DNA of 33,510 nt, from the NCBI GenBank assembly GCA_028712375.1, contig JAQTQG010000001.1:1-33510 (forward strand). The letters are read 5' to 3'. A program made the translations under genes and the position numbers. The number at the start of each line of letters is the position of its first letter. The first letter of the stretch is position 1. The stretch comes from Candidatus Omnitrophota bacterium (GTDB taxonomy: Bacteria; Omnitrophota; Gorgyraeia; Gygaellales; Profunditerraquicolaceae). This document shows, piece by piece, positions 1-8,301 of the stretch. The notes below the pieces were generated by a model. That model ran no database searches. It saw nothing but the letters and a program-made list of their open reading frames with translations, and had not been told where the DNA came from.

Positions 1-8
1 AAAGTCTT

Positions 9-2036
9 GTGGTTACTGAAGATCTATGGGGTTTTATTTATTGCCGCATTAACGATAATATAAATGCGATAATCCTTATTTGTCAGCTTTGGCTTGAAAA
101 TAATGAAGCGATGCCGGTTAAGGAAGCCGGGATGATTTTGACCTGGACTAAGGATATAAAAAATAATATTAATATAATAACTGTTTCTTCAAAAGAAAGC
201 CCGGTTTTAAGTTCCGGGTTACTTAATCCGGTAATTCAGGAATTAATTACGCATCAATTTGGAAATGATATATATGCTATTGAGCTGATGGTGCAAAATG
301 CAATTGATTGTATAAGTTCCGACCCGGTTTCTTTAGATGTTTTACAGAAGATTGTTTTTCATGCGCAGGTAATTAAGGGGTTTCTAAGAAAGATAAGCAA
401 TACTGTGCAAAGTATTAGCATGGAAGAAAGATATTTCGATCTAGATGATCCATCTGGCAATGGATTAGCCAGGACGGATATGGAAGGCCGCGTAATCAAT
501 ATTAACCAGGCGTATGCGCGCATGTTTAATTATTCTAAAGAAGAAGTTACAAAGCTTTCTCGCCAGCAACTTGCTCCGGAAAAATGGCATAAAATTGAAA
601 AAGAGCTTATTAATGGACTGGTAAATAAAAAAGACAATTTTATGGAATATGAAAAAGATTGTATTAAAAAAGATGGAACAGTATTCCCGGCAGTTTTAAA
701 AGCCTGGCTGGTTAAAGATAAACAGGGTAATCCTTTGGGGCTCTGGAGCATTGTTTATGATATTACTGAACGTAAAAAAGCACAGAGAGAGTTTGAAGAA
801 GACCTTTTAGCTTTACATGCTGTAATTGATAATATCGGAATTGGTATATCTTTATGTGATAAAAGTGGCCGTTTTGTGATATTTAATACCTGTATGCAGG
901 AAATTACCGGCTATACGGAGAAAGAGATAAATGAACAGGAGCGGGGAGCTCTATTTTATTCTAAGCTTGAAGACAGCCAAAAGGAAGTCCGCCGGTTAAG
1001 CCGGGCGGTTGCAGAAAAAGGGGTTTCCAGTATCGAGACGATAATTAAAAACAAGGATGGCTCGGAGAGAATATTATCGGTAGTAAAATCTTTAATAAAT
1101 TATAAGGGTAGCGAAATGTTTTTAAGTATTTGGCGTGATGTTACCGAAAATAAGCGCCTGGAAGATGCTTTGCAGGATTCTGAAGTCCGGTTCCATAGCT
1201 TGATTGAGATTGCCCGGGATGGGATATTAATTCTTGACGCAGGTTCAGGAAGAATCAAAGAAGTGAATAAGTTCCTGATCGATATGCTAGGTTATTCTTC
1301 TGAAGAATTTTTAGGTAAAGAATTCTGGGAGATGGATATTTTTATAGATGCCGATAAAAGCAGGGATATTTTTAATGAGTTGCAGGATAAGGGGTATATT
1401 CATGATAAAGACCTGAGGCTTAAAACAAAGGATGGCCGGTTTATTGATGTAGAATTTGTTAGTAATGTGTATAAAGTTGACCATACGGGAGCAATTCAAT
1501 GCAGCATTCGCGATATCACCGAACGCAAGCGTATGGAGGAGGCAATCAGGCTGGCGGATCAGGAGTGGAAGAATACATTTGATTCGATAGATGATTTAAT
1601 ATTTGTGCAGGATAAAGACTTGAATATTGTCAGGGCGAATAAGGCTTGTGCCGAAGTGTTAAAGATGGAGCCCAAGGATATTATCGGCAGAAAATGTTAT
1701 GATTTAGTGCATAATTTAAACCATCCTTGGCCGCTAGGCTGCCCTTTTGAAAAAACCAGGAAGGACGGTATGAGCCATACGCAAGAGGTTAATGACCCGC
1801 ATGTCGGAATTCCGCTTTTGGTTACGGTTGCTCCTATTTTCAAAAGCGGAGGAGATTTTTTAGGAGCTGTGCATATTGCCAAAGATATTACTACGCATAA
1901 AAAACTGGAAGAAGAAGCGCAAAAACGCCTGCAGGAATTAGAGGTTTTTTATAAAGCCAGCCTTGACCGGGAAGAGAGGATTATTGAGCTTAAAAAAGAG
2001 GTCGAGATGTTAAAAAGAAAGTTAGATGAAAAATAA
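9..2036 (+). CDS. Four-PAS sensor protein without kinase domain, tail-motif family (5' end uncertain)
   Basis: Cytoplasmic multi-PAS protein of 675 residues from a GTG at the window edge. The frame is open to the first base, so the true start may lie upstream. Residues 1-140 form a helical region I do not recognise. Four PAS/PAC units follow at about 145-258, 265-380, 388-508 and 515-632, each ending in a D-I-T-E-R-K-like motif. PAS4 carries C563 and C578 in a CYDLVH...GCPF pattern typical of cysteine-containing PAS domains, suggesting a cofactor or redox role (inference). The protein ends in a predicted coiled coil starting at E643 with FYKASLDREERIIELKK, shared with three other proteins in this window. 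There is no HisKA, HATPase, GGDEF or other output domain, so it must signal through partners. No transmembrane segment is seen. Confidence 0.85.
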   Translation: MVTEDLWGFIYCRINDNINAIILICQLWLENNEAMPVKEAGMILTWTKDIKNNINIITVSSKESPVLSSGLLNPVIQELITHQFGNDIYAIELMVQNAIDCISSDPVSLDVLQKIVFHAQVIKGFLRKISNTVQSISMEERYFDLDDPSGNGLARTDMEGRVININQAYARMFNYSKEEVTKLSRQQLAPEKWHKIEKELINGLVNKKDNFMEYEKDCIKKDGTVFPAVLKAWLVKDKQGNPLGLWSIVYDITERKKAQREFEEDLLALHAVIDNIGIGISLCDKSGRFVIFNTCMQEITGYTEKEINEQERGALFYSKLEDSQKEVRRLSRAVAEKGVSSIETIIKNKDGSERILSVVKSLINYKGSEMFLSIWRDVTENKRLEDALQDSEVRFHSLIEIARDGILILDAGSGRIKEVNKFLIDMLGYSSEEFLGKEFWEMDIFIDADKSRDIFNELQDKGYIHDKDLRLKTKDGRFIDVEFVSNVYKVDHTGAIQCSIRDITERKRMEEAIRLADQEWKNTFDSIDDLIFVQDKDLNIVRANKACAEVLKMEPKDIIGRKCYDLVHNLNHPWPLGCPFEKTRKDGMSHTQEVNDPHVGIPLLVTVAPIFKSGGDFLGAVHIAKDITTHKKLEEEAQKRLQELEVFYKASLDREERIIELKKEVEMLKRKLDEK

Positions 2037-2104
2037 TAAAAGCGATTTGTTTCTTTAATTTTTAGCGGATAGTTTAATTAAGTTATTATTAATTATGAAT
2101 CTAA

Positions 2105-2132
2105 TTGAAATTAGAAGAAAAGAGAGTAGAAT
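2105..2132 (+). promoter_or_regulatory. Predicted sigma70-type promoter
   Basis: TTGAAA and TAGAAT separated by 16 bp. It lies 68 bp after the preceding PAS gene and drives toward the hairpin RNA at 2139-2264. The 16-bp spacer is the same as at the two other leader-RNA promoters in the window. Confidence 0.55.
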
Positions 2133-2138
2133 AATATT

Positions 2139-2264
2139 AAATAAAACCATTTTATTAAAGGACTAAGCGCGTATGCGCAATAGACGATTAGATGCCGGAT
2201 TGTCGAAAAGGATTGCCGCATAAAATAATTAAAAACCTTCACCTGTTCAGGCGAAGGTTTTTTT
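2139..2264 (+). ncRNA. Candidate small RNA or leader RNA (copy A)
   Basis: No ORF fits this interval, but it is bounded by a promoter and a terminator hairpin. It contains AAAGG at 2157, a GCGC-GTAT-GCGC hairpin at 2167-2178, and GCCGG, ten bases, AGGAT, one base, GCC at 2194-2217. The last pattern recurs with identical spacing at 15931-15954. From the -10 box to the end of the T-run is 138 nt, against 140 nt at both other loci. It could be a free small RNA or the 5' end of a leader for the gene at 2435. The boundaries are inferred from the promoter and terminator only. Confidence 0.4.
2231..2264 (+). terminator. Rho-independent terminator
   Basis: Hairpin of about 14 bp with one A-C mismatch, arms 2231-2244 and 2249-2262, loop GTTC, ending in a run of Ts. 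It closes candidate RNA A, upstream of the gene at 2435. Confidence 0.75.
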
Positions 2265-2434
2265 GTTATGGTAATAATAAGTAAGCCATCAGGAACATCC
2301 TGAATGATATTTGTTCTAAATTGACGCTTTATTTCAGTCGAGAGTTTTTAGTATTTAATTCACGAGAAAAATCTGCATGGCTGGTGTTAAAAATGTGGGT
2401 AAAAGTATAATCTTAAAATTTGCGGAGGTTGAGG
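2265..2434 (+). other. Intergenic leader of the solute-binding protein gene
   Basis: There is no gene here. A short perfect inverted repeat, TCAGGA-ACA-TCCTGA, lies at 2289-2303 and could be a small operator or hairpin. A TATAAT at 2406-2411 has no good -35 partner. The GGAGG at 2424-2428 is the ribosome binding site for the ATG at 2435. Confidence 0.4.
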
Positions 2435-3193
2435 ATGAGGTTTCGCCTGATAATGCGGTTTTTGGCTGTGTTTATTCTTTTTATCTGTTCTGCCGGATAT
2501 GCGCAGAAAGTAGAAATTATTGCGGAAGATGATTGGTTTCCATATTCCGGAAAGTTTGAGGATGGCCCGCGGGGGATTGCCGTGGATATTGTCCGGGCGG
2601 CATTTGCCGCGGAAAATACTACGGTTGAATTCAAAGTGATGAATTACGACCGTGGGATGGCGATGGTTAAGGAGGGTTTAGCGGTGGGTTGTTTTGATGC
2701 TCCCCGGACACGCGAGATTGAAGATGCTTATCTTTGGCCTGATGGTAATCTTTTCGCCGCGGATAGTTTTTTCTATGCTTTGTCAAGTTATTCCGGCACC
2801 ATACATAGTATTGCCGATGTCGCAGGTAAGAAAATAGGGCTTACTCAAGGTTATGGGTACGGAGATGCTATTGATTTGGATACTCTGATGGTGAAAGAAT
2901 ATTCAAAGGCGGATATGATTATTATTAAAAAATTACTCTCCGGGAGGTTGGATTTTGTAATTTTGTTTGATAAGATTGCGGATTATCTTATTCCCAAAAT
3001 GGGTATCCAGGGGAAGATCAAACCGGTGGGAAAAGCAGCGCATGTTAATCTTTATGTGGTTTTTTCTAAAATGCATCCTGAAGGCAAGAAATGGCGGGAT
3101 ATGTTTAACCGGGGACTGCATAAAATTAAAGAGGATGGTACCTATCAGGATATTATTGATGGATGGGCGATTAAATTAAGGAATAATTATTAA
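2435..3193 (+). CDS. Periplasmic solute-binding protein, SBP_bac_3 (PBP2) family
   Basis: Secreted substrate-binding protein of 252 residues. The ATG at 2435 is chosen because GGAGG ends six bases before it; a longer reading from TTG at 2420 would place the start on top of that site. Residues 1-22 are a signal peptide (basic start, hydrophobic core, AGYAQ end). The mature part has the layout of polar amino-acid-type binding proteins: an early DDWFPYSG segment, GIAVDIVRAAF, and a late Y-x-DIIDGWAIKL helix. No ABC permease or ATPase partner is nearby. The next gene, 33 bp downstream, is a membrane histidine kinase, so this protein may present a ligand to the kinase rather than feed a transporter. 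That role is inference; the ligand is unknown. Confidence 0.8.
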   Translation: MRFRLIMRFLAVFILFICSAGYAQKVEIIAEDDWFPYSGKFEDGPRGIAVDIVRAAFAAENTTVEFKVMNYDRGMAMVKEGLAVGCFDAPRTREIEDAYLWPDGNLFAADSFFYALSSYSGTIHSIADVAGKKIGLTQGYGYGDAIDLDTLMVKEYSKADMIIIKKLLSGRLDFVILFDKIADYLIPKMGIQGKIKPVGKAAHVNLYVVFSKMHPEGKKWRDMFNRGLHKIKEDGTYQDIIDGWAIKLRNNY

Positions 3194-3226
3194 TAGGTTT
3201 TTATCTTTAGGAAGGGCGGTTATGGT

Positions 3227-5374
3227 ATGAAGCTGGCTACAAAATTTTCCCTGATAACTGTTATTATTGTTATCGTTTTAAGCTTTTTGCTTGAATTATT
3301 CAGCCTTATGGTTTTTAACCGGGCAACCCACGATCTCCATAAAAGGCTTTTTATGGGAGAAGTGCAGCGCTTTGCTTTTTTGGCGTATGAACAGGATGAA
3401 CTTTATTTTGAAGGTGTTTATGCGGATGAGTCTGAGTCCAGAATGAGGGTGGAAGATAAAATACGCATTGAATACCGGAACAATAAAGATCCTGCCACTT
3501 TTCCATTTATCATTGAAACCAGCGGTAAAACTGTTTTGGTGCCGGAGAATTCTCCTTGGGGGGAGGATTTGAAAACAAAAAATAACCGGATTTTTGATGA
3601 AAATGCCCTGGCTTTTATGCGGCAGCATAAAGAAGGAGAGCTTGAGTATTTCAGCCTTGGCGAGCGCAGGTGGTGTGTTTTTAAAACGTATGAGCCGTGG
3701 AATTGGATTTTTTGTATGACCACGACTGTGCAGAATAAAAATCAAGCCGCCATCTCTTTTTTACGTTGGGCATTAATTATTCCTTTTATAGTGATTATTT
3801 TGAGTATTCTGGCAGCCTTGGTTATTTCCAGAAAGTTTGTCGAACCTATCCACGCAGTCATTCAAAAAATCCTGGATATTGCCGGAGGGAAAGTCGGGTT
3901 GGGCCAAAAAATTATTGTTAAAAATATGGACGGTGATGAAGTGGGGATGTTAGTATCTGCTGTTAATAAAATGTCCACAGACTTATCGAAAGTAACGGTA
4001 TCGCGGAATGATCTGTCTGAAGAGGTTGCCCGGCGTAAAAAAATTGAGGTAGAGCGTGAAATAAGGCTAAATCGCCAGCAGGATATCACAATTTTACAGC
4101 AGCAGCTGCTTGTTCCGGATCCGCTTGAAAATAAACTTAAAATTATAACCGATAACATCGTGCGGATTTTTGATGCGGATTTCTGCCGGATATGGCTGAT
4201 CCGAAAAGGGGATTTGTGTCAGAAAGGTTGTGTTCACGCCCAGGATACGCAAGGCCCGCATGTCTGTATTTATCGGGATAAATGTTTACATTTGCTGGCG
4301 AGCTCCGGCAGGTATGTTCATATAGACGGTAAAGGCCACGCCCGGGTTCCATTTGGCTGCTATAAGATTGGGCTCATCGCTTCGAATAAAGAACATAAGT
4401 TTCTGACTAATAATGTGGTAAATGATCCCCAGGTGCATAATCATGAGTGGGCCCGTGAATTGGGATTGGTCTCTTTTGTTGGTTACCAGCTTAAAGTTTC
4501 CGGAGGAGAAACAATGGGTGTATTAGCGCTCTTTGCCAAACATCCAATATCGTCTGATGAAGATGCAATGCTTGACAGCCTTAGTACTACCGCCTCTTTT
4601 GTTATTCAACAGGATATCCTGAGGGAGGAATTGATTAGCGCTTACGCTGGATTAGAAGATAAAGTTAAAGAAAGAACCAGAGAATTACGGGAGGCACAAG
4701 ATAGGATTGTGCGTTCTGAGAAAATGGCAATTGTCGGCCAGTTGGCTTCAAGTGTGGCGCATGAACTTAGGAATCCTTTAGGGGTTATGAAGAATGCCAT
4801 ATATTATCTGAATATGTTGAAGGTGGGGGATAATAACGATGATATTAAAGAAAATCTTGAGATTATTTCCAGTGAAATAGCAAATTCGGATAAGGTAATC
4901 AGTGACCTTTTGGAGTTCAGCCGGATTAAGCAGCCGATTTTAAAACCGGAAGATATAAATTTAATTATTAAAGAAACGTTAAACAGGATAAGGGTTCCGG
5001 TTGATGTAAAAATAGTTATGGAATTGGGTGAAAATTTGTCTTTGGTGCAAGTGGATGCTTTGCAGATGCAACAGGTATTTTATAATTTAGCCACAAATGC
5101 CGTGCAGGCGATGGCCAAGGGAGGGGTATTGATTGTTTCATCATCCGTAATGCCCGATGGAGCAATTGCTGTTGCTTTTAAAGATAATGGCGGAGGCATT
5201 CCAAAAGAAAATTTGCATAAGATATTCGAGCCGCTTTTTTCTACCAAAATTAAAGGTACAGGGCTTGGCCTTTCCGTGGTTACTTCGTTAGTGGAAGGCC
5301 ATGGAGGTAAGCTGGAGGTAGAGAGCCAGGTAGGTAAAGGGAGTATATTTACAGTGAAATTGCCAATGAGGTGA
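3227..5374 (+). CDS. Membrane histidine kinase: Cache-like sensor, HAMP, Cys-rich GAF, HisKA, HATPase
   Basis: Hybrid-input sensor kinase of 715 residues. TM1 is at about 9-30 and TM2 at 180-203, flanking an extracytoplasmic Cache-like domain that ends in an EPWNWIFC motif. HAMP follows at 205-255, then a GAF-like domain at about 300-465 holding C331, C335, C347, C353, H371 and C378, which could bind a metal or Fe-S cluster (inference). A coiled coil leads into HisKA with phospho-acceptor H512 in SSVAHELRNPLG. The HATPase has N-box NLATNAVQAM, G1 DNGGGI and G2 GTGLGLS, so it should be active. The start is the ATG at 3227 behind AGGAAGGG. The receiver gene begins three bases after the stop, making that receiver the likely phosphorylation target. 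Confidence 0.92.
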   Translation: MKLATKFSLITVIIVIVLSFLLELFSLMVFNRATHDLHKRLFMGEVQRFAFLAYEQDELYFEGVYADESESRMRVEDKIRIEYRNNKDPATFPFIIETSGKTVLVPENSPWGEDLKTKNNRIFDENALAFMRQHKEGELEYFSLGERRWCVFKTYEPWNWIFCMTTTVQNKNQAAISFLRWALIIPFIVIILSILAALVISRKFVEPIHAVIQKILDIAGGKVGLGQKIIVKNMDGDEVGMLVSAVNKMSTDLSKVTVSRNDLSEEVARRKKIEVEREIRLNRQQDITILQQQLLVPDPLENKLKIITDNIVRIFDADFCRIWLIRKGDLCQKGCVHAQDTQGPHVCIYRDKCLHLLASSGRYVHIDGKGHARVPFGCYKIGLIASNKEHKFLTNNVVNDPQVHNHEWARELGLVSFVGYQLKVSGGETMGVLALFAKHPISSDEDAMLDSLSTTASFVIQQDILREELISAYAGLEDKVKERTRELREAQDRIVRSEKMAIVGQLASSVAHELRNPLGVMKNAIYYLNMLKVGDNNDDIKENLEIISSEIANSDKVISDLLEFSRIKQPILKPEDINLIIKETLNRIRVPVDVKIVMELGENLSLVQVDALQMQQVFYNLATNAVQAMAKGGVLIVSSSVMPDGAIAVAFKDNGGGIPKENLHKIFEPLFSTKIKGTGLGLSVVTSLVEGHGGKLEVESQVGKGSIFTVKLPMR

Positions 5375-5377
5375 AAG

Positions 5378-5758
5378 ATGTCTGAAGGAACAAAGCTGTT
5401 AATCGTAGATGATGATTTAAACCAATGTAAAACATTAAAAAAGATCCTTGACGCTAAAGGTTATCAGGTTTTTACTGCAGTAAGCTCTCAGGAGGCGGTT
5501 AAGCTGGTTACAGAAACCGAGTTTGGCCTTGTACTTATGGATCTACTGTTAAAAGGCGATAAAAACGGTGTTGAAATATTCAGGGAGATTAAAAAGGTAA
5601 GGCCCGGTATCAAGGTAATGTTGTTTACCGGATTTGGCCCGGAAGAAGAGAGGCGGCTGCTTATGGAAGCCCAGCTGGAAGGGATGATTGATGAGTTTCT
5701 TCGTAAACCCATTGAATTGGAAGAGTTGATTAAAGCAGTTGAAAAACATGTAAAATAG
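5378..5758 (+). CDS. Single-domain response regulator (CheY-like receiver)
   Basis: Receiver of 126 residues and nothing else. The acidic pocket is D11-D12-D13, the phospho-acceptor D55, the switch threonine T84 and the lysine K110 in RKP, so all catalytic residues are present. It starts three bases after the upstream kinase and is surely co-transcribed with it. Having no DNA-binding or enzymatic output, it must act by protein contact or pass phosphate onward, possibly to the double receiver next door (inference). Confidence 0.92.
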   Translation: MSEGTKLLIVDDDLNQCKTLKKILDAKGYQVFTAVSSQEAVKLVTETEFGLVLMDLLLKGDKNGVEIFREIKKVRPGIKVMLFTGFGPEEERRLLMEAQLEGMIDEFLRKPIELEELIKAVEKHVK

Positions 5759-5813
5759 CCCGCGGTGCTTAGTAAGTGATATAGATTGAAAGTTGTTAAA
5801 AAAGGAGCCTGCT

Positions 5814-6563
5814 ATGCCGGAGAAGACAAGTGTCTTAATTGTAGATGATGATGTTAATTTTTGCAATACTCTAGCTAAGATTTTAAAAAGAAAAGGTTAT
5901 GCAACTACAACTGCGGAGAATGGGCAGCGCGCCCTGGAATTGGTTAAAGAAAGGCTGTTTGATGTAATCTTGATGGATGTCAAGATGCCGGTAATGAGCG
6001 GCTTGGAAGCGTATAAAGAGATAAGGCAAATCCGCCCTTCCGCGGTTGTGATTTTTATGACTGCTTTTTCTATCGAGGATTTAATTAAAGATGCGATAAA
6101 AGACGGGGCTTATGCGGCGATTAAGAAACCTTTTGATATTGATACTATTGTAAATATGATTGAAAAATCCAAGAACGGTGCTTTATTAGTTATTGCTGAT
6201 GATGATCCGAATATGGGAAAAACAATGAAAAGCTGTTTAGAGCAAAAAGGTTATAGCACTATTACCTGCCTTACCGGGGAGGAGGCGGTTGATTTAGCCA
6301 AAGATAGATCCCGCGATATATTCTTTATTGATATGAAGCTTCCGGCTTTAAACGGCCTGGAGACATATCTGGAGATTCGCAAGGTAAACCCTGCAGCAGT
6401 AGTGGTGATAATGACCGCTTACCGGCAGGAGATGGATGAATTAGTAAGGCAGACAATCGAAAAAGGCGCATATACTTGTCTTTATAAGCCGTTTGATATG
6501 GGAGAAGCGATTAAGATAATCGAAGAGATATGCAATAAAACAGGCCAAAATTGCAAAAGATAG
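5814..6563 (+). CDS. Double-receiver response regulator (REC-REC)
   Basis: Protein of 249 residues made of two receiver domains. REC1 (about 5-118) has D11-D13, D55, T83 and K105; REC2 (about 123-240) has D129-D131, D173, a TAY switch and YKPF. Both look competent for phosphorylation. The ATG at 5814 is chosen because AAAGGAG ends six bases upstream; a TTG start at 5793 would lie before that site. There is no output domain. It sits 55 bp after the single receiver and 19 bp before korA, so it is probably in the same operon. REC-REC proteins without output are uncommon and may act as phosphate sinks or relay adaptors (inference). Confidence 0.88.
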   Translation: MPEKTSVLIVDDDVNFCNTLAKILKRKGYATTTAENGQRALELVKERLFDVILMDVKMPVMSGLEAYKEIRQIRPSAVVIFMTAFSIEDLIKDAIKDGAYAAIKKPFDIDTIVNMIEKSKNGALLVIADDDPNMGKTMKSCLEQKGYSTITCLTGEEAVDLAKDRSRDIFFIDMKLPALNGLETYLEIRKVNPAAVVVIMTAYRQEMDELVRQTIEKGAYTCLYKPFDMGEAIKIIEEICNKTGQNCKR

Positions 6564-6582
6564 TTTTAGTTAAGATTAGAAA

Positions 6583-8301
6583 ATGATTGATGAATTAACC
6601 ATTAGAATCTCCGGGCAAGCCGGCCAGGGGATGCAGACGATTGGCTTAGTCTTGGGCCAGGTTTTTAAGCAATCCGGGTATCATCTTTTCGCCAACCAGG
6701 ACTATATGTCCCGGGTGCGCGGGGGGAATAATTTTTTTCAACTCCGGGTCTCCAATAATCCGGTTTTCTCCTTGCGGGAAAAACCGGATATGATTATCGC
6801 TTTAGATAAAGAATCGGTAGCTTTGCACAAGCCCGCTTTAAATGAAAACGGAACCTTAATCCTTGATAAAAAACAGTTTGAATTAACCCGGGATGATGCT
6901 GGTTTTTTTAATGTTCCTTTTTATGAATTAGCGATTAATTCAGGAGGAAATGATATTTTTATTAATACCGTTGCCTGCGGAGTTATTTCAGGTATCACCC
7001 AAATAGATTTCATGCATCTGGAGCGGGTGATTAAAAGCGCTTTTCAGGATAAAAAAGAAGAGGTTATTTTTCAGAATACTCTGGCTGCTAAAGCCGGGTA
7101 TGATTTTGCCAGGAGTAATTTTAAGAACGAAAGATTCACTTTAAGCCCTTCCGTTAATTCCGGTAATCGGCTTTTATTAAATGGCAATGATGCTATTGCC
7201 TTGGGGGCTTTAAAGGCAGGTTGTAAATTCTACACCGCTTACCCGATGTCGCCTTCTACCACGATTATGGATACCATCGCGCATTATTCTAAAGCTTTTA
7301 ATGTTGTGGTTGAACAGGCCGAAGATGAAATTGCCGCGATCAACATGGCAATCGGGGCTTCTTTTGCCGGAGCCCGCTCCATGACTGCATCCTCGGGCGG
7401 AGGATTCGCGCTGATGGTTGAAGGTTTAAGCCTTGCCGGGATGACGGAGACTCCGGTGGTAGTAGCTTGCGTTGGGCGTCCGGCTCCGGCCACGGGGTTT
7501 CCCACCAGGACAGAACAGGCGGATTTGGACTTTTTGATTTCGGCCGGACACGGTGAGTTTGCCAGAGTAGTATATGCGCCGGGCACTATTGAAGAGGCGT
7601 TTTATTTAACACAAAAAGCTTTTAACTTAGCGGAGAAGTATCAAATACCCGTTTTAATTATGTCCGATCAGCACTTGGCGGATTCCTATCGGGATGTTGC
7701 GCCTTTTGATTTAGATAAGGTTAAAATTCAAAGGTTCATATTACCAAAAGAAGATTCAAAAAATGTGAATAATTATAAGAGATATCAGTTAACAAAATTC
7801 GGAGTTTCTCCCCGTGCGGTCCCTTCCTGGATTGATGATGTGATTTACGCTGATAGTGATGAGCATAATGAAGAAGGGCATATTACTGAAGATGCTCAAA
7901 TGCGCATAAATATGGTTGAAAAAAGATTTTTTAAGAAAATGTTCAACCTATCTCAGGAAATAGAAAGCCCAAGCATATATAATTTGGCTGATGCAGATTT
8001 AATTCTGGTAGGTTTCGGTTCAACTTACGGAGTAATTAAAGAGATGTGTGAATTAAGCGGGCCGGTAAAAACAGGTTTTGTGCATTTTTCTCAACTCTGG
8101 CCGTTTCCCGCTTTACAAACAACTCAATTGTTAGCCGGCAAGAAAAATATCTTTACCGTGGAGAATAACGCTGCCGGGCAGCTTGCCAGGTTAATCTGGA
8201 GGGAGAGTGGGATTAAAGTAAACGGCTCGATACTGCGTTTTGATGGGCGGCCTTTTAATTTGGATTATCTTAGAGGCCAAGTGAAGGAAAAGGCAGGATA
8301 A
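6583..8301 (+). CDS. korA: 2-oxoacid:ferredoxin oxidoreductase, fused gamma-alpha subunit
   Basis: Subunit of 572 residues of a cytoplasmic enzyme that oxidatively decarboxylates a 2-oxoacid to its acyl-CoA and reduces ferredoxin. Residues 1-180 are the gamma domain (ISGQAGQGMQTIG, SRVRGGNNFF). From about 190 is the alpha thiamine-pyrophosphate/pyrimidine domain, with LNGNDAIALGALKAGCKF, the family motif YPMSPSTT, and an EDEIAAINMAIGASFAGA segment carrying the expected catalytic glutamate. The C-terminal third is the transketolase-like domain II. Gamma-alpha fusion is usual for KorA-type enzymes. It is followed with no gap by the beta subunit. Substrate (2-oxoglutarate or another 2-oxoacid) cannot be settled by eye. 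Confidence 0.93.
   Translation: MIDELTIRISGQAGQGMQTIGLVLGQVFKQSGYHLFANQDYMSRVRGGNNFFQLRVSNNPVFSLREKPDMIIALDKESVALHKPALNENGTLILDKKQFELTRDDAGFFNVPFYELAINSGGNDIFINTVACGVISGITQIDFMHLERVIKSAFQDKKEEVIFQNTLAAKAGYDFARSNFKNERFTLSPSVNSGNRLLLNGNDAIALGALKAGCKFYTAYPMSPSTTIMDTIAHYSKAFNVVVEQAEDEIAAINMAIGASFAGARSMTASSGGGFALMVEGLSLAGMTETPVVVACVGRPAPATGFPTRTEQADLDFLISAGHGEFARVVYAPGTIEEAFYLTQKAFNLAEKYQIPVLIMSDQHLADSYRDVAPFDLDKVKIQRFILPKEDSKNVNNYKRYQLTKFGVSPRAVPSWIDDVIYADSDEHNEEGHITEDAQMRINMVEKRFFKKMFNLSQEIESPSIYNLADADLILVGFGSTYGVIKEMCELSGPVKTGFVHFSQLWPFPALQTTQLLAGKKNIFTVENNAAGQLARLIWRESGIKVNGSILRFDGRPFNLDYLRGQVKEKAG

Noticed and set aside
2420-2434. TTG start extending the solute-binding protein by five residues
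   Set aside because: It would place the start before the GGAGG that serves the ATG at 2435, and the signal peptide is normal from 2435.
5793-5813. TTG start for the double receiver
   Set aside because: The AAAGGAG site lies after it and at the right distance from the ATG at 5814.
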